A stretch of DNA of 64,000 nucleotides from DAIMFL01 sp964372215 (lineage in GTDB: Bacteria; Pseudomonadota; Alphaproteobacteria; Dongiales; Dongiaceae), in contig CAYJQC010000023.1 of assembly GCA_964372215.1 (NCBI GenBank), positions 1-64,000 of the forward strand, written 5' to 3'. The position numbers and the translations under genes were made by a program. A model generated the notes under the pieces. The model had not been told where the DNA came from. It worked only from the letters and a program-made list of their open reading frames with translations, and ran no database searches. Shown in pieces: positions 51,055-59,947 of the stretch (positions are counted from its first letter, which is position 1; each line of letters begins with the position of its first letter).

Positions 51055-51190
51055 GGCGGTGGTTCCTCGGCAAGCGACAAGGTGCGGACAGGCGGCACGA
51101 TCCGCGTCAGGACGATGAGTCGCGGAAAGCCCGCTTTGCGGCGGCGCGGGCGCAGGCCCGGCGCTTGAATAGCCGAGGGGCCGCCGTTTT

Positions 51191-51634
51191 TCAACCGGCG
51201 GCCCGCTTTGGCCCGCGGCTCGACAGCCAGTTCCGGCAGGCCGCTTCGCGGTCGCGCAGGCCGGTCAGGTCGAGACCCGGCGGCAGTCGGCGATGCAGTC
51301 TGGCGCCGCATTGGCCGGCGATGTCGGCAAGTTTCCGCGCCCGGACCGCCGGGCCGCGATAGCAGACATCCGCGAGGCCCTGGCGCAGCGCAGCCTGCGC
51401 CAGATCGGCCCGGGCGCCGCAATCGAGCACGGCGGCGAACCGCGCGTCCGGGTGCTCGGCGACCGCCCGGCGCATGACCGCCTGCCACCAGCCGGCGCCC
51501 AGCGACGCCGCGCCGGACGGCGCGCTGGCTAGCGTGACCGCGATCCCTAGCGCTTGTGCCACCGTGAGCGCGGCGCGGGCATCGGCAATCTCGTGGACCA
51601 GAATGACGCGCGATCCAATGATGGCCAGTTTCAT
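51191..51634 (-). CDS. Conserved hypothetical protein upstream of fbaB
   Basis: A 147-residue protein of unknown function (MKLAIIGSRVILVHEIADAR, ALTVAQALGIAVTLASAPSG, WWQAVMRRAVAEHPDARFAA, VLDCGARADLAQAALRQGLA). It appears soluble, with an alternating alpha/beta pattern, and has several cysteines (CGARADL, CYRGPA, CGARL). A start at 51634 gives the compact fold; a longer frame runs to 51763 without a ribosome-binding site. It is on the same strand as fbaB, 137 bp upstream. Confidence 0.65.
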   Translation of the reverse strand: MKLAIIGSRVILVHEIADARAALTVAQALGIAVTLASAPSGAASLGAGWWQAVMRRAVAEHPDARFAAVLDCGARADLAQAALRQGLADVCYRGPAVRARKLADIAGQCGARLHRRLPPGLDLTGLRDREAACRNWLSSRGPKRAAG

Positions 51635-51845
51635 GACGGGAAACGGATTGAAAATGAGAGGGAAGCCCAAAGTGCCTGCCACCGACACCCGAGACGAGCT
51701 GTGCGGAACAGGAATCGAACATCTTTGCGATCGAGGATTTTCCAGTAATAATCCGTTTGGCACGCCTGTGCAGCTTCTAAGTCAACAAGGAGAAACCGCC
51801 AGTCGCATCTGTACAAATCAACATCGCAAAGGGGAGGGAACACCA

Positions 51846-53114
51846 ATGAGATGGAACACTCTCACCGTGTCGGCGCTCGCGCTTGGTATCGCGGGCGCGA
51901 CGGCCGTCGCTTCCGTGGCCACGGCCCAGGAAAATCTGCAGAAACTGGGCCAGTTCAAGCAGACCGGCACGCCTCTGGAGATGGAGACGATCGACCAGGG
52001 TGGCGCCAACGCCGACGCCATCAGGAAGACGCTCGAGCGGATCGAGCTGCCGTCCGGGTTCAAGATCGGCCTCTACGCCGTGGTGCCCGACGCCCGGCAC
52101 ATGACGGTCGGCCCCTCGACCGGCATGGTCTTCGCCGGCACCCGCAAGACCAAGGTCTGGGCGATCACCGACCGCAACAAGGACCGCGTCGCCGACGAGG
52201 TGAAGGTCTTCGCGCCCTCGATCGACTTCATCCTGCCGAACGGCGTCTGCTTCACCAAGGACGGCTTCCTCTACGTGGTCGAGCAGAACCGCGTGCTGCT
52301 GTTCCCGGCCGCCGAGTTCTTCTACGAGGGCCCCGACGTCGCCGCCTTCGTGGTCGTCGACCAGGGCAAGCTGATCCCGCCGGAAGAGGAATCCTACAAC
52401 CACACCGCCCGAGTCTGCGACATCGGGCCGGACAACAAACTCTATATCAGCCTCGGCCAGCCGTTCAACGTGCCCGCGCCGGAGAAGCTGGATCTCTACA
52501 ACCAGTGGGGCATCGGCGGCATCATCCGCATGGACCGCGACGGCAAGAACCGCGAAGTCTATGCCACCGGCATCCGCAACTCCGTCGGCATGGATTTCAA
52601 CCCGGCCAACGGCGAGCTGTGGTTCGACGACAACCAGGTCGACGGCATGGGCGACGACATCCCACCCGGCGAGCTCAATCGTGCCACCGGCCCCGGCCAG
52701 AATTTCGGCTTTCCCTGGTATGGCGGCGGCAAGGTTCGCACCGACGAGTACAAGAACGCCGAACCGCCCGCCGACGTGGTGTTCCCGCAGATCGAGCAGG
52801 TCGCCCACGCGGCCGACCTCGGCATGATGTTCTACACCGGCAAGATGTTCCCGGCGAACTATCGCGGCGGCATCTTCAGCGCCCAGCACGGCTCGTGGAA
52901 CCGCACCACGCCGGTCGGCTACCGGGTGATGTTCACCTCGCTCAACGAGGACGGCTCGGCGGCCGAAAGCGTGCCGTTCGCCGAGGGCTGGCTCGATTCC
53001 GCGACCGGCGAGGCCTACGGGCGGCCGGTCGACATCGCCCAGCTGCCGGATGGCTCGATCCTGGTGTCCGACGACTACGCCGGCGCCATCTACCGCATCT
53101 GGTACCAGCCCTGA
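51846..53114 (+). CDS. Periplasmic PQQ-type glucose/sorbosone dehydrogenase
   Basis: A 422-residue secreted six-bladed beta-propeller dehydrogenase. The Sec signal is MRWNTLTVSALALGIAGATA with cleavage after ATAQ. Propeller motifs are HMTVGPSTGMVFAGTRKTKV, NGVCFTKDGFLYVVEQNRVL, VCDIGPDNKLYISLGQPFNV, YATGIRNSVGMDFNPANGEL (the Arg-Asn pair), GQNFGFPWYGGG and IFSAQHGSWNRTTPVGYRV. The family uses PQQ; the substrate sugar or alcohol is unknown. AAGGGGAGGG precedes the ATG. The cytochrome c downstream is the likely electron acceptor. Confidence 0.9.
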   Translation: MRWNTLTVSALALGIAGATAVASVATAQENLQKLGQFKQTGTPLEMETIDQGGANADAIRKTLERIELPSGFKIGLYAVVPDARHMTVGPSTGMVFAGTRKTKVWAITDRNKDRVADEVKVFAPSIDFILPNGVCFTKDGFLYVVEQNRVLLFPAAEFFYEGPDVAAFVVVDQGKLIPPEEESYNHTARVCDIGPDNKLYISLGQPFNVPAPEKLDLYNQWGIGGIIRMDRDGKNREVYATGIRNSVGMDFNPANGELWFDDNQVDGMGDDIPPGELNRATGPGQNFGFPWYGGGKVRTDEYKNAEPPADVVFPQIEQVAHAADLGMMFYTGKMFPANYRGGIFSAQHGSWNRTTPVGYRVMFTSLNEDGSAAESVPFAEGWLDSATGEAYGRPVDIAQLPDGSILVSDDYAGAIYRIWYQP

Positions 53115-53199
53115 TGCGCGGCTGATCCTGCGCGGCACCCGGAGCCCTCGCGGCTGCGGGTGCCACCGTTCCCGTTCAACCCGCATCGCGAGGCAGTGG

Positions 53200-53559
53200 A
53201 TGAGCAACATGACGACGCGGCTGTCCGCGGCGACGTTCGGGCTGCTTGCGGCCGGTGGCGTGCTTGCCGTCGTCGGTGTCGGCGCCGCGATCGGCGCGGG
53301 GGACGCCGCCGCCGGGCGCGACAAGACCAAGGTCTGCCGCACCTGCCACGGGATCGACGGCGTGGCCAGGATTCCGACCGCGGCGACCATCGCCGGCGAG
53401 TCCGAGATCTATCTCACCAAGCAGCTCGAGGCGTTCCGCGACGGCGAGCGCAAGGACCCGCAGATGTCGATCATCGCCGAGAAGCTCAGCGACCAGGACA
53501 TCGCCGATCTCGCGGCCTGGTACGCCTCGATCAAGCTCACCGTGGAAGTGCCGGAGTAG
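53200..53559 (+). CDS. Class I cytochrome c, single heme
   Basis: A 119-residue exported cytochrome. A hydrophobic N-terminal segment (LSAATFGLLAAGGVLAVVGV) works as a signal or anchor. The heme site is KVCRTCHGIDG at about residues 45-55. The distal Met is probably in DPQMSIIAEKLSDQDIADLA, and the last helix AAWYASIKL is typical. It follows the sorbosone dehydrogenase by 85 bp on the same strand, which suggests it takes electrons from that enzyme. A small in-frame upstream extension is not needed. Confidence 0.92.
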   Translation: MSNMTTRLSAATFGLLAAGGVLAVVGVGAAIGAGDAAAGRDKTKVCRTCHGIDGVARIPTAATIAGESEIYLTKQLEAFRDGERKDPQMSIIAEKLSDQDIADLAAWYASIKLTVEVPE

Positions 53560-53565
53560 GAATCC

Positions 53566-55431
53566 CTAACTTCGGCACGCGTTCGCCTCGACCAGCTTCC
53601 GGAGCTCCGGTGGCAGGTCCGCCCCGCGCTGGTCGGCGACCGCAAACTCGCCGGGCTTCGGGCCCCCGAGCTGCGGCTCGATGCTCGGATTCGCCAGATT
53701 GCCATGCACCCGGAACGGCACGTCGAGGGCGAAGAACCCGGTGCTGTCGGGCGCAGTCATGAAGGTCATGTCGACGCGCTCCTTGACCAGGTTCACCGTG
53801 CCGCCGCCATTGAGCGTGGCGTCCGCCGTGCGCAGCTTCAGGACCGGCACCCGTCCGACGCCGTTCTCGAGATCGAGGATGCCGAGCACGCAGTGGATTT
53901 TCGCCGTGCCTTCCCGGTCGCGGAACAGCGACCTGAGATCGGTCGCCGCCATTTCCAGGATCGCGCGGGCAATGCGGCCCTCGTTCATGGCGACGACCGC
54001 ATGCCCCCGGCTCGCGCCGAGCGCGTCCGCCAGCGTGTCGCCGGTCATCTCGAGCGTCGCGCGGCCGTCGAACCTGCCGGAAACATCGCCGGGCTTGGCG
54101 CCGAACAGTTGCGCCAGCGCCGCGGCGTCGATCGCCTCGAGCGCCAGTTCGGCGTCGACCTGGGCGCCGGCTGGTGCCGGCCGCGAGCCGCCACTGGCGG
54201 TCACCCGGCCGCCCGCGAGCGCGAAGCCGAGCCGGTCGACGGTGATCTGCCGGCCGGCCACGCGGCCGGCGATGGCCGCGTCCGCCAGCCGCGTCTTGCC
54301 GTGGACCAGCAGCTTGGCGCGCAGATCGGCGGCGATGTTGACGCCCGGCGCTTCGGCGGGGGTGAGCGGCGTGGCCAGGTAGCCGCCATCGGCGGGCGCC
54401 ATGTTCCCGCCCAGCAGCGCCGCGAGGTCGAGTCGATCGAAGTCGAGATCGGCGGAGACGTCGTCGGGCTCGCCGCGGCCGGCCTCGACCAGACGCAGCT
54501 CTCCGGTGAAGCCATTGCCGGCGACCGCGCCCTCGGCGCCATCGAGGCGCCAGTCGTCGCCGGTTCGCGTCAGGTGACCGGCGATGTCCAGCGCAAAGGT
54601 GATGCCGATCTCGGCCCTGAACATCCGGGCGAGGTCGCCGGTGTCGGTCGCCCTCATCTGCAGGCGGCCGTCGACGCCGTCGAAGTCGAGCGGCAGCATC
54701 GACGTGCCGTCGAAGCCGGCGGTCGTGGTTTCCGTCCTGGCGGCAAGCGACAGCTCATAGGGCCGGCTGGCGTCGCGCAGCGCCGCGAACGACCCGGCGG
54801 TCCCGTCGATTTGCGCCGCCACGTCGTTGTAGGCGCCCCGCGCGGCGATCGCGACCGGCTGGTCGTCGTCCGCGCTGCGCGCCGTCGCCTCGGCGAGCTC
54901 GATCTTCAGGATCGCGCCGCTCGAGGTGCGGTAGGTGATCAGCGCGTCCTGGACGATCGCGTCGAGCAGGGTCGGAAACTCTGTCCGGTCCTTCGGTACG
55001 CTGCCGCTGCCGCGCGTTCGGCCGCCGCCGAATGCCCAGTTGCCGACCCCGTCGGGGCCGCGCTCCAGCACGAGCCGCAGGCCGCGCGCCCGCAGCCGCT
55101 CGAAGCGCAGGACGCCCCGCCACAGCGCGCCGGCATCGATCGCCGCGCTGGCGGCGTCGACCCGCGCCAGCTCCGGCGTCTCGCTCCACGGCGCATTGGC
55201 GACCTGGAGCCCGCGCAGCTCGATCGTCAGCCCGTCCTGCCAGCCGAGCTCCAGCGCCTCGAGCGAGACCGCGCGCCCGGTCGCCGAGCCGGCGAAGCGC
55301 GACGCATACGGCGCCAAGTCGGCCTGGGTCACGAATGCGACCGCGCCGGCGCCGAGCAGAAGGATGACCGCCAGGGCGCCGACCGCAGCGATGACGAGGG
55401 CGTGACGGCCGAAACGGCCTCGGCGGGACAA
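53566..55431 (-). CDS. AsmA family protein
   Basis: A 621-residue AsmA-like protein. A basic N terminus is followed by one membrane helix (residues ~11-33, VIAAVGALAVILLLGAGAVA), and then a large periplasmic part with the AsmA N-terminal pattern (GRAVSLEALELGWQDGLTIE, LRGLQVANAPWSETPELARV). The C-terminal block (EGRIARAILEMAATDLRSLF, GRVPVLKLRTADATLNGGGT, VHGNLANPSIEPQ) is the conserved AsmA_2 region. Related proteins act in phospholipid transport to the outer membrane. It is convergent with the cytochrome gene, with 6 bp between them. Confidence 0.92.
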   Translation of the reverse strand: MSRRGRFGRHALVIAAVGALAVILLLGAGAVAFVTQADLAPYASRFAGSATGRAVSLEALELGWQDGLTIELRGLQVANAPWSETPELARVDAASAAIDAGALWRGVLRFERLRARGLRLVLERGPDGVGNWAFGGGRTRGSGSVPKDRTEFPTLLDAIVQDALITYRTSSGAILKIELAEATARSADDDQPVAIAARGAYNDVAAQIDGTAGSFAALRDASRPYELSLAARTETTTAGFDGTSMLPLDFDGVDGRLQMRATDTGDLARMFRAEIGITFALDIAGHLTRTGDDWRLDGAEGAVAGNGFTGELRLVEAGRGEPDDVSADLDFDRLDLAALLGGNMAPADGGYLATPLTPAEAPGVNIAADLRAKLLVHGKTRLADAAIAGRVAGRQITVDRLGFALAGGRVTASGGSRPAPAGAQVDAELALEAIDAAALAQLFGAKPGDVSGRFDGRATLEMTGDTLADALGASRGHAVVAMNEGRIARAILEMAATDLRSLFRDREGTAKIHCVLGILDLENGVGRVPVLKLRTADATLNGGGTVNLVKERVDMTFMTAPDSTGFFALDVPFRVHGNLANPSIEPQLGGPKPGEFAVADQRGADLPPELRKLVEANACRS

Positions 55432-55580
55432 GCAGGATCTCCTCGTTTCCGGCGATGCTCGGTGGCGCGGCGGCGTCAGCAGTCTAACGCATGAGCCGTC
55501 GATCCGCTCCGGCGCTTGCGACCCCCGCCTGTCGTGGCGCGCGGGCGGACGCTAAGCGAAGGCCATTCCAGGCGTGCAAG

Positions 55581-55610
55581 AAAAGGGCCCCGGCGTCACC
55601 GCCGGAGCCC
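55581..55610 (-). terminator. gap terminator
   Basis: On the minus strand an 11-bp stem (GGGCTCCGGCG with CGCCGGGGCCC, one G-U pair) around GTGA is followed by TTTTC. It lies 27 bp downstream of gap. Confidence 0.88.
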
Positions 55611-55637
55611 CTGACACCTTCGGCCTGATGGCCGAGT

Positions 55638-56645
55638 TCAGCCGAGCTTGCTCATCGCCACGGCGGTGTCGGCCATGCGGTTGGAGAAGCCCCATTCGTT
55701 GTCGTACCAGGACAGGATGCGGACGAACTTGCCCTCGATCACCTGGGTCTGGTTGAGGTCGAAGGTCGAGCTTGCCGGGTTGTGGTTGAAGTCGCTGGAC
55801 ACCAGCGGCTCGTCGTTGGTGGCGAGGATGCCCTTCAGGGGACCGTTCGCCGCCTTGACGATCGCCGCGTTGATCGCCTCGACCGAGGTCGCCTTGGCCG
55901 CGGTGAAGGTGAAGTCGACCAGCGAGACGTTGGGGGTCGGCACCCGGATCGAGGTGCCGTCCAGCTTGCCGTTCAGTTCGGGGAGCACGAGACCCACCGC
56001 CTTGGCGGCGCCGGTGGTGGTCGGGATCATCGACAGGGCCGCCGCGCGGGCGCGGTGCAGGTCCTTGTGCAGCGTATCGAGCACCGGCTGGTCGCCGGTA
56101 TAACTGTGGATCGTGGTCATGAAGCCGCGCTCGATGCCGACCGCCTTGTGCAGCACCGCCACGACCGGCACCAGGCAGTTGGTGGTGCAGGAGGCGTTGG
56201 AGACGATCCTGTGCGCCTTCTTGAGCTTGGAATGGTTGACGCCGTAGACCACGGTGATGTCGGCGCCGGTGGCGGGGGCGGAAATCAACACCCGCTTGGC
56301 GCCCGCCGTCAGATGCTTCGAGGCGGCCTCCTTGCTGGTGAAGATGCCGGTGCATTCGAAGGCGATGTCGACGCCGAGCTTCTTCCACGGCAGGTTCGCC
56401 GGGTCGCGCTCGGCGGTTACCGTCATCCAGCCGCGGCCGGCGTCGATGGCGCCCGCCTTGGTCCTCACCTTGCCGGGGAAGCGGCCATGCACGGTGTCGT
56501 AGCGCAGCAGATGGGCGTTGGTCTCGACCGGGCCGAGATCGTTGATGCCGACGACCTCGATGTCCTTGCGGCCGCTCTCCAGGATCCCGCGCAGCACCAG
56601 CCGCCCGATGCGGCCGAACCCGTTGATCGCAACCTTCACAGCCAT
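55638..56645 (-). CDS. gap: Glyceraldehyde-3-phosphate dehydrogenase
   Basis: A 335-residue type I GAPDH. MAVKVAINGFGRIGRLVLRG is the NAD-binding start; the catalytic Cys is in IVSNASCTTNCLVPVVAVLH, with the partner His in FMTTIHSYTGDQPVLDT. SWYDNEWGFSNRMADTAVAM closes the protein. At the end of strand beta-2, GINDLGPVETNAHLLRYDT fits the dual-cofactor or NADP-tolerant group, so the cofactor is not certain. GGGAGAGACGC precedes the ATG at 56645. A strong terminator follows. Confidence 0.97.
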   Translation of the reverse strand: MAVKVAINGFGRIGRLVLRGILESGRKDIEVVGINDLGPVETNAHLLRYDTVHGRFPGKVRTKAGAIDAGRGWMTVTAERDPANLPWKKLGVDIAFECTGIFTSKEAASKHLTAGAKRVLISAPATGADITVVYGVNHSKLKKAHRIVSNASCTTNCLVPVVAVLHKAVGIERGFMTTIHSYTGDQPVLDTLHKDLHRARAAALSMIPTTTGAAKAVGLVLPELNGKLDGTSIRVPTPNVSLVDFTFTAAKATSVEAINAAIVKAANGPLKGILATNDEPLVSSDFNHNPASSTFDLNQTQVIEGKFVRILSWYDNEWGFSNRMADTAVAMSKLG

Positions 56646-56720
56646 GCGTCTCTCCCGAACCAACTGACAACCAAAGAATGAGCCATAGAGCTACAAAGCA
56701 GCGAAGCGGACCGTTTTCGC

Positions 56721-56805
56721 TGTCATCGCCGGGCCTGACCCGGCGATCCATGTCAACACCGCGCGAACGGCGCAATGGATGCGCAGGTCAAGCCCGCGCA
56801 TGACA
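56721..56805. repeat. REP-like palindromic element between gap and tkt
   Basis: Bounded by TGTCAT and ATGACA, this 85-bp element has an inner hairpin CGCCGGG-CCTGA-CCCGGCG and a second arm ATGGATGCGCAGGTCAAGCC. It is the familiar GTCATCGCCGGGCTTGACCC-type dispersed repeat of alphaproteobacteria. Confidence 0.8.
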
Positions 56806-56858
56806 ATCGTTATTGGCTTCTTCTGCTTTGTCTCTCTTTGCCCCTGCGGTCGAATTCT

Positions 56859-58871
56859 CTACAGCCGTGTCTTGACCGCGGCGACCGCGGCCTCGGCGGT
56901 GATGCCGAAATGGCGGTACAGATCCGGCGCCGGCGCCGAGGCGCCGAAGCCGGTCATGCCGATGACCGCGCCGTCGGGGCCGACATAGCGTTCCCAGCCG
57001 AAGGTCGACGCCGCCTCGATGGCGACCCTGAGGGCGTCGGGGCCCAGCACCTCGTCGCGATAATGCGCCGGCTGGGCGTCGAACAGTTCCCAGCATGGCA
57101 GCGACACCACCGCTGCCGGGATGCCGTCCGCCTGCAACAGCTGCTGCGCCGCCAGCGCGATCTCGATCTCCGAGCCGGTGGCGATCAGCGTCACCTGGCG
57201 TTCGCCCTTGGACGGCGCCAGCACGTAGCCGCCGCGCGCGCACAGGTTCTCGTCGGTATGCTCGGTCCGCACCGTCGGCACGTTCTGGCGGGTCAGCGCC
57301 AGGATCGCGGGCCGGTCCCGGCTGGCCAGCGCCAGCGCCCAGCACTCGGCGGTCTCCACGATGTCGGCCGGACGGAACACCAGGAGATTCGGCATCGCGC
57401 GCAGGCTGGCCAGATGCTCGACCGGCTGGTGGGTCGGGCCGTCCTCGCCGAGCCCGATCGAATCGTGGGTCATGACGTAGATCACGCGCTGGCCCATCAA
57501 CGCCGACAGCCGGATCGCCGGCCGGCAATAGTCGGTGAACACCAGGAAGGTGCCGCCGAACGGCACCACGCCGCCATGGAGCGCGAGGCCGTTCATCGCC
57601 GCCGCCATGCCGTGTTCGCGCACGCCGTAATAGACATAGCTGCCGGAGAAGTCGCCGGGCTTCACCGGCTCCATCCCCTTGCCCCGGGTGTTGTTGGAGC
57701 CAGTCAGGTCGGCCGAGCCGCCGATGAGCTCCGGCATCACCTGCGCCAGGGCGTCGATCACCCGTTGCGACGACACCCGGGTGGCGAGCTTCGGGGCCTC
57801 GGCCGAGACGCTGCGCTTCAGCGCGTTGACCGCCGCCGCCAGGCCCTCGGGCAGCTCGCCGCGCGCCCGGCGCTCGAACTCGCCATGCTCAGGCGCCGCC
57901 GCCAGCCGCCGCGTCCAGGCGGCGAACTCCGCGGCGCTGCGCCGGCCGGCCTCGCGCCAGGCCGCCACGACCTGGCCGGGCAGCTCGAACGGCGCATGCG
58001 GCCAGCCGAGCTTCTCGCGCGCCCCGGCGACTTCCTCGGCGCCGAGCGGCGAGCCGTGGGTCGCGGCGGTGCCGGCCTTCTTCGGCGCGCCGAAGCCGAT
58101 GGTGGTGCGGCAGGCGATCAGGTTCGGACGGTCGCTCTTCTGCGCGGCGGCGAGCGCCAGCTCGATTGCCGCCGGATCGTGGCCGTTGCAGGCGGTGACG
58201 TTCCAGCCGCAGGCCTTGAAACGGGCAAGCTGGTCGTCGGACACGCTGAGCGAGGTCGGCCCGTCGATCGAGATGCGGTTGTCGTCGAACAGCACGATCA
58301 GCTTCGAAAGCCGCAGATGCCCGGCGAGCGAGATCGCCTCGTGGCTGATCCCTTCCATCAGGCAGCCGTCGCCGACCAGCGCATAGGTGTGATGGTCGAC
58401 CAGCGCGTCGCCGAAGCGGGCGTTCAGCAGCCGCTCGGCGAGCGCCATGCCGACCGCGTTGCCGAGGCCCTGGCCGAGCGGGCCGGTGGTGGTCTCGATG
58501 CCGGCGGCGTGGCCGTGTTCCGGGTGCCCCGCGGTGCGGCTGCCGAGCTGGCGGAAGTTCTTGAGCTGCTCCAGCGTCATGTCGGCATAGCCGGTGAGAT
58601 GGAGCAGGCCGTAGAGCAGCATCGAACCATGGCCGGCCGACAGCACGAAGCGGTCGCGGTCGGGCCAGTCCGGATGGGCTGGGTCGTATTTCAGGAAGCG
58701 GGTGAACAGCACCGTGGCGACGTCGGCCATGCCCATGGGCATGCCGGGATGGCCGGACTTGGCGCGTTCCACCGCATCGACCGCCAGGAATCGGAGGGCG
58801 TTGGCCATTTCCTGGTGACTGGTGGTCCCGGGACGGGCGCTGGTGGCGGGGGACAGGCTCACGGATTCCAT
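56859..58871 (-). CDS. tkt: Transketolase
   Basis: A 670-residue thiamine diphosphate enzyme of the pentose phosphate pathway. HQEMANALRFLAVDAVERAK SGHPGMPMG opens the domain. HGSMLLYGLLHLTGYADM and TTGPLGQGLGNAVGMALAER bind TPP phosphate. LVGDGCLMEGISHEAISLAG is the TPP GDG motif; GVREHGMAAAMNGLALHGGV has the catalytic Glu; and DSIGLGEDGPTHQPVEHLAS binds substrate. The ATG at 58871 follows GAGAG; the ~280 residues of open frame upstream overlap zapA and DUF4164 on the other strand and are not coding. It precedes gap in the same direction. Confidence 0.97.
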   Translation of the reverse strand: MESVSLSPATSARPGTTSHQEMANALRFLAVDAVERAKSGHPGMPMGMADVATVLFTRFLKYDPAHPDWPDRDRFVLSAGHGSMLLYGLLHLTGYADMTLEQLKNFRQLGSRTAGHPEHGHAAGIETTTGPLGQGLGNAVGMALAERLLNARFGDALVDHHTYALVGDGCLMEGISHEAISLAGHLRLSKLIVLFDDNRISIDGPTSLSVSDDQLARFKACGWNVTACNGHDPAAIELALAAAQKSDRPNLIACRTTIGFGAPKKAGTAATHGSPLGAEEVAGAREKLGWPHAPFELPGQVVAAWREAGRRSAAEFAAWTRRLAAAPEHGEFERRARGELPEGLAAAVNALKRSVSAEAPKLATRVSSQRVIDALAQVMPELIGGSADLTGSNNTRGKGMEPVKPGDFSGSYVYYGVREHGMAAAMNGLALHGGVVPFGGTFLVFTDYCRPAIRLSALMGQRVIYVMTHDSIGLGEDGPTHQPVEHLASLRAMPNLLVFRPADIVETAECWALALASRDRPAILALTRQNVPTVRTEHTDENLCARGGYVLAPSKGERQVTLIATGSEIEIALAAQQLLQADGIPAAVVSLPCWELFDAQPAHYRDEVLGPDALRVAIEAASTFGWERYVGPDGAVIGMTGFGASAPAPDLYRHFGITAEAAVAAVKTRL

Positions 58872-59050
58872 CGGCGGACTCTCGGCGCGGGCAGGGGGAA
58901 ACCAACAGGGTGTCGCGGCGCGGGCGGCGTCCGGCCGGTGGCGCCGATGCTCGCTTGCCGCCGGACTGGCCGCAACATGCCGTTCGACCGGAAACCCGTC
59001 AACCGGGAATCCGGGCGGAAATCCGCCGCTTTGCGAAGGACTTCGCCGAA

Positions 59051-59080
59051 TTGACGCGGAGGGCGCGCGGTGCCTATGCT
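59051..59080 (+). promoter_or_regulatory. Predicted promoter of the DUF4164-zapA operon
   Basis: TTGACG (59051-59056), an 18-bp spacer and TATGCT (59075-59080) point rightward; transcription should start around 59087, shortly before the DUF4164 gene. Confidence 0.5.
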
Positions 59081-59109
59081 GAATTGCATCAACGGCGCCC
59101 CATAAGCCG

Positions 59110-59388
59110 TTGGCCAGGGTTGGAATCGTCTTGGGAAAGGTCAGGGACCTGGCGCCTGCTGTGTCGCCCGAACTCGCCGCTGCCGCCGATCGGCTCGACG
59201 CCGCTCTCGATCGTCTCGAGGGCGCGATCGGCAAGCGCGAGTCCCAACTGGCCGCCGAGCGCGAGTCGGTGGCGCTCGAGCTGCGCGAGGCGCAGTCGAC
59301 CCAGGCGGCGCTGCAGGCCGAGGCGCGCTCGGTGTCCTCGCGGCTCGACGCCGCGATCGGGCGGCTGCGCGCCGTGCTGGAGGCTTGA
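59110..59388 (+). CDS. DUF4164-like coiled-coil protein upstream of zapA
   Basis: A protein of up to 92 residues, almost entirely helical: ELAAAADRLDAALDRLEGAI, GKRESQLAAERESVALELRE, AQSTQAALQAEARSVSSRLD. It resembles the DUF4164 family often found just before zapA in alphaproteobacteria. The start is uncertain: TTG 59110, TTG 59131 and GTG 59161 are all in frame and none has a strong ribosome-binding site. The link to zapA suggests a role near cell division, but this is inference. Confidence 0.72.
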   Translation: MARVGIVLGKVRDLAPAVSPELAAAADRLDAALDRLEGAIGKRESQLAAERESVALELREAQSTQAALQAEARSVSSRLDAAIGRLRAVLEA

Positions 59389-59397
59389 GGGGCTGGC

Positions 59398-59721
59398 ATG
59401 TCGCAGGTCACCGTCAGCATCAACGGCCGCAACTTCGAGATCGCCTGCGACGACGGGCAGGAGCAGCGCGTCGCCGAGCTGGCGCGCGAGGTCGACCGCC
59501 GGATCGCCGAGCTGGCCAAGAGCGTCGGCCCGGTCGGCGAGACCCGGCTGCTGCTGATGGCCGGGCTGCTGATCGCCGACGAGCTCGACGAGACCCGCGA
59601 CCGGATGGCGCGGCTCGAGGCCGATCGCGCCGGTACCAACGGCGACGCGGCCCTGGCCGATCGCCTGGATCGCCTGGCCGGCCGCGTCGAGGCTATTGCC
59701 GCCCGCCTGAGCACCGCCTAG
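59398..59721 (+). CDS. zapA: Cell division protein ZapA
   Basis: A 107-residue ZapA that stabilises FtsZ rings. SQVTVSINGRNFEIACDDGQ is the N-terminal sheet, VAELAREVDRRIAELAKSVG followed by TRLLLMAGLLIADELDETRD forms the dimerising helix, and a C-terminal coiled coil follows. It starts 9 bp after the DUF4164 gene. Its stop codon is inside a perfect 14-bp palindrome, and 6S RNA follows, which is the conserved order in proteobacteria. Confidence 0.93.
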   Translation: MSQVTVSINGRNFEIACDDGQEQRVAELAREVDRRIAELAKSVGPVGETRLLLMAGLLIADELDETRDRMARLEADRAGTNGDAALADRLDRLAGRVEAIAARLSTA

Positions 59722-59724
59722 ATA

Positions 59725-59905
59725 TCTAGGTTCGGACGGGCGCTGCGTGGTGCGACCGGCATCAAACCCCTGGGGCCAATGTTTATCCTCTAGGGAGCTG
59801 TCCCTGTCGGGGCCTTGGCCTCGGCACATGGCGCCCACCTGCGTAAGCAGGCCACAGAGGGTTTCACATGCCACCGGCCGACGTGGCCCCGTCCGAACCT
59901 GCTTC
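59725..59905 (+). ncRNA. ssrS: 6S RNA
   Basis: This ~180-nt RNA lies between zapA and fthC, the conserved position of 6S RNA. AGGTTCGGACGGG (59728-59740) pairs perfectly over 13 bp with CCCGTCCGAACCT (59888-59900) as the closing stem. Inner helices such as GCGACCGGCAT with TGCCACCGGC continue the long rod, and an open central region lies in the middle. 6S RNA sequesters sigma-70 RNA polymerase in stationary phase. Exact ends are estimated. Confidence 0.85.
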
Positions 59906-59947
59906 CCGCCGGATGTCGCGTCCGGCATCTGACCTCCGCCATTCCGG

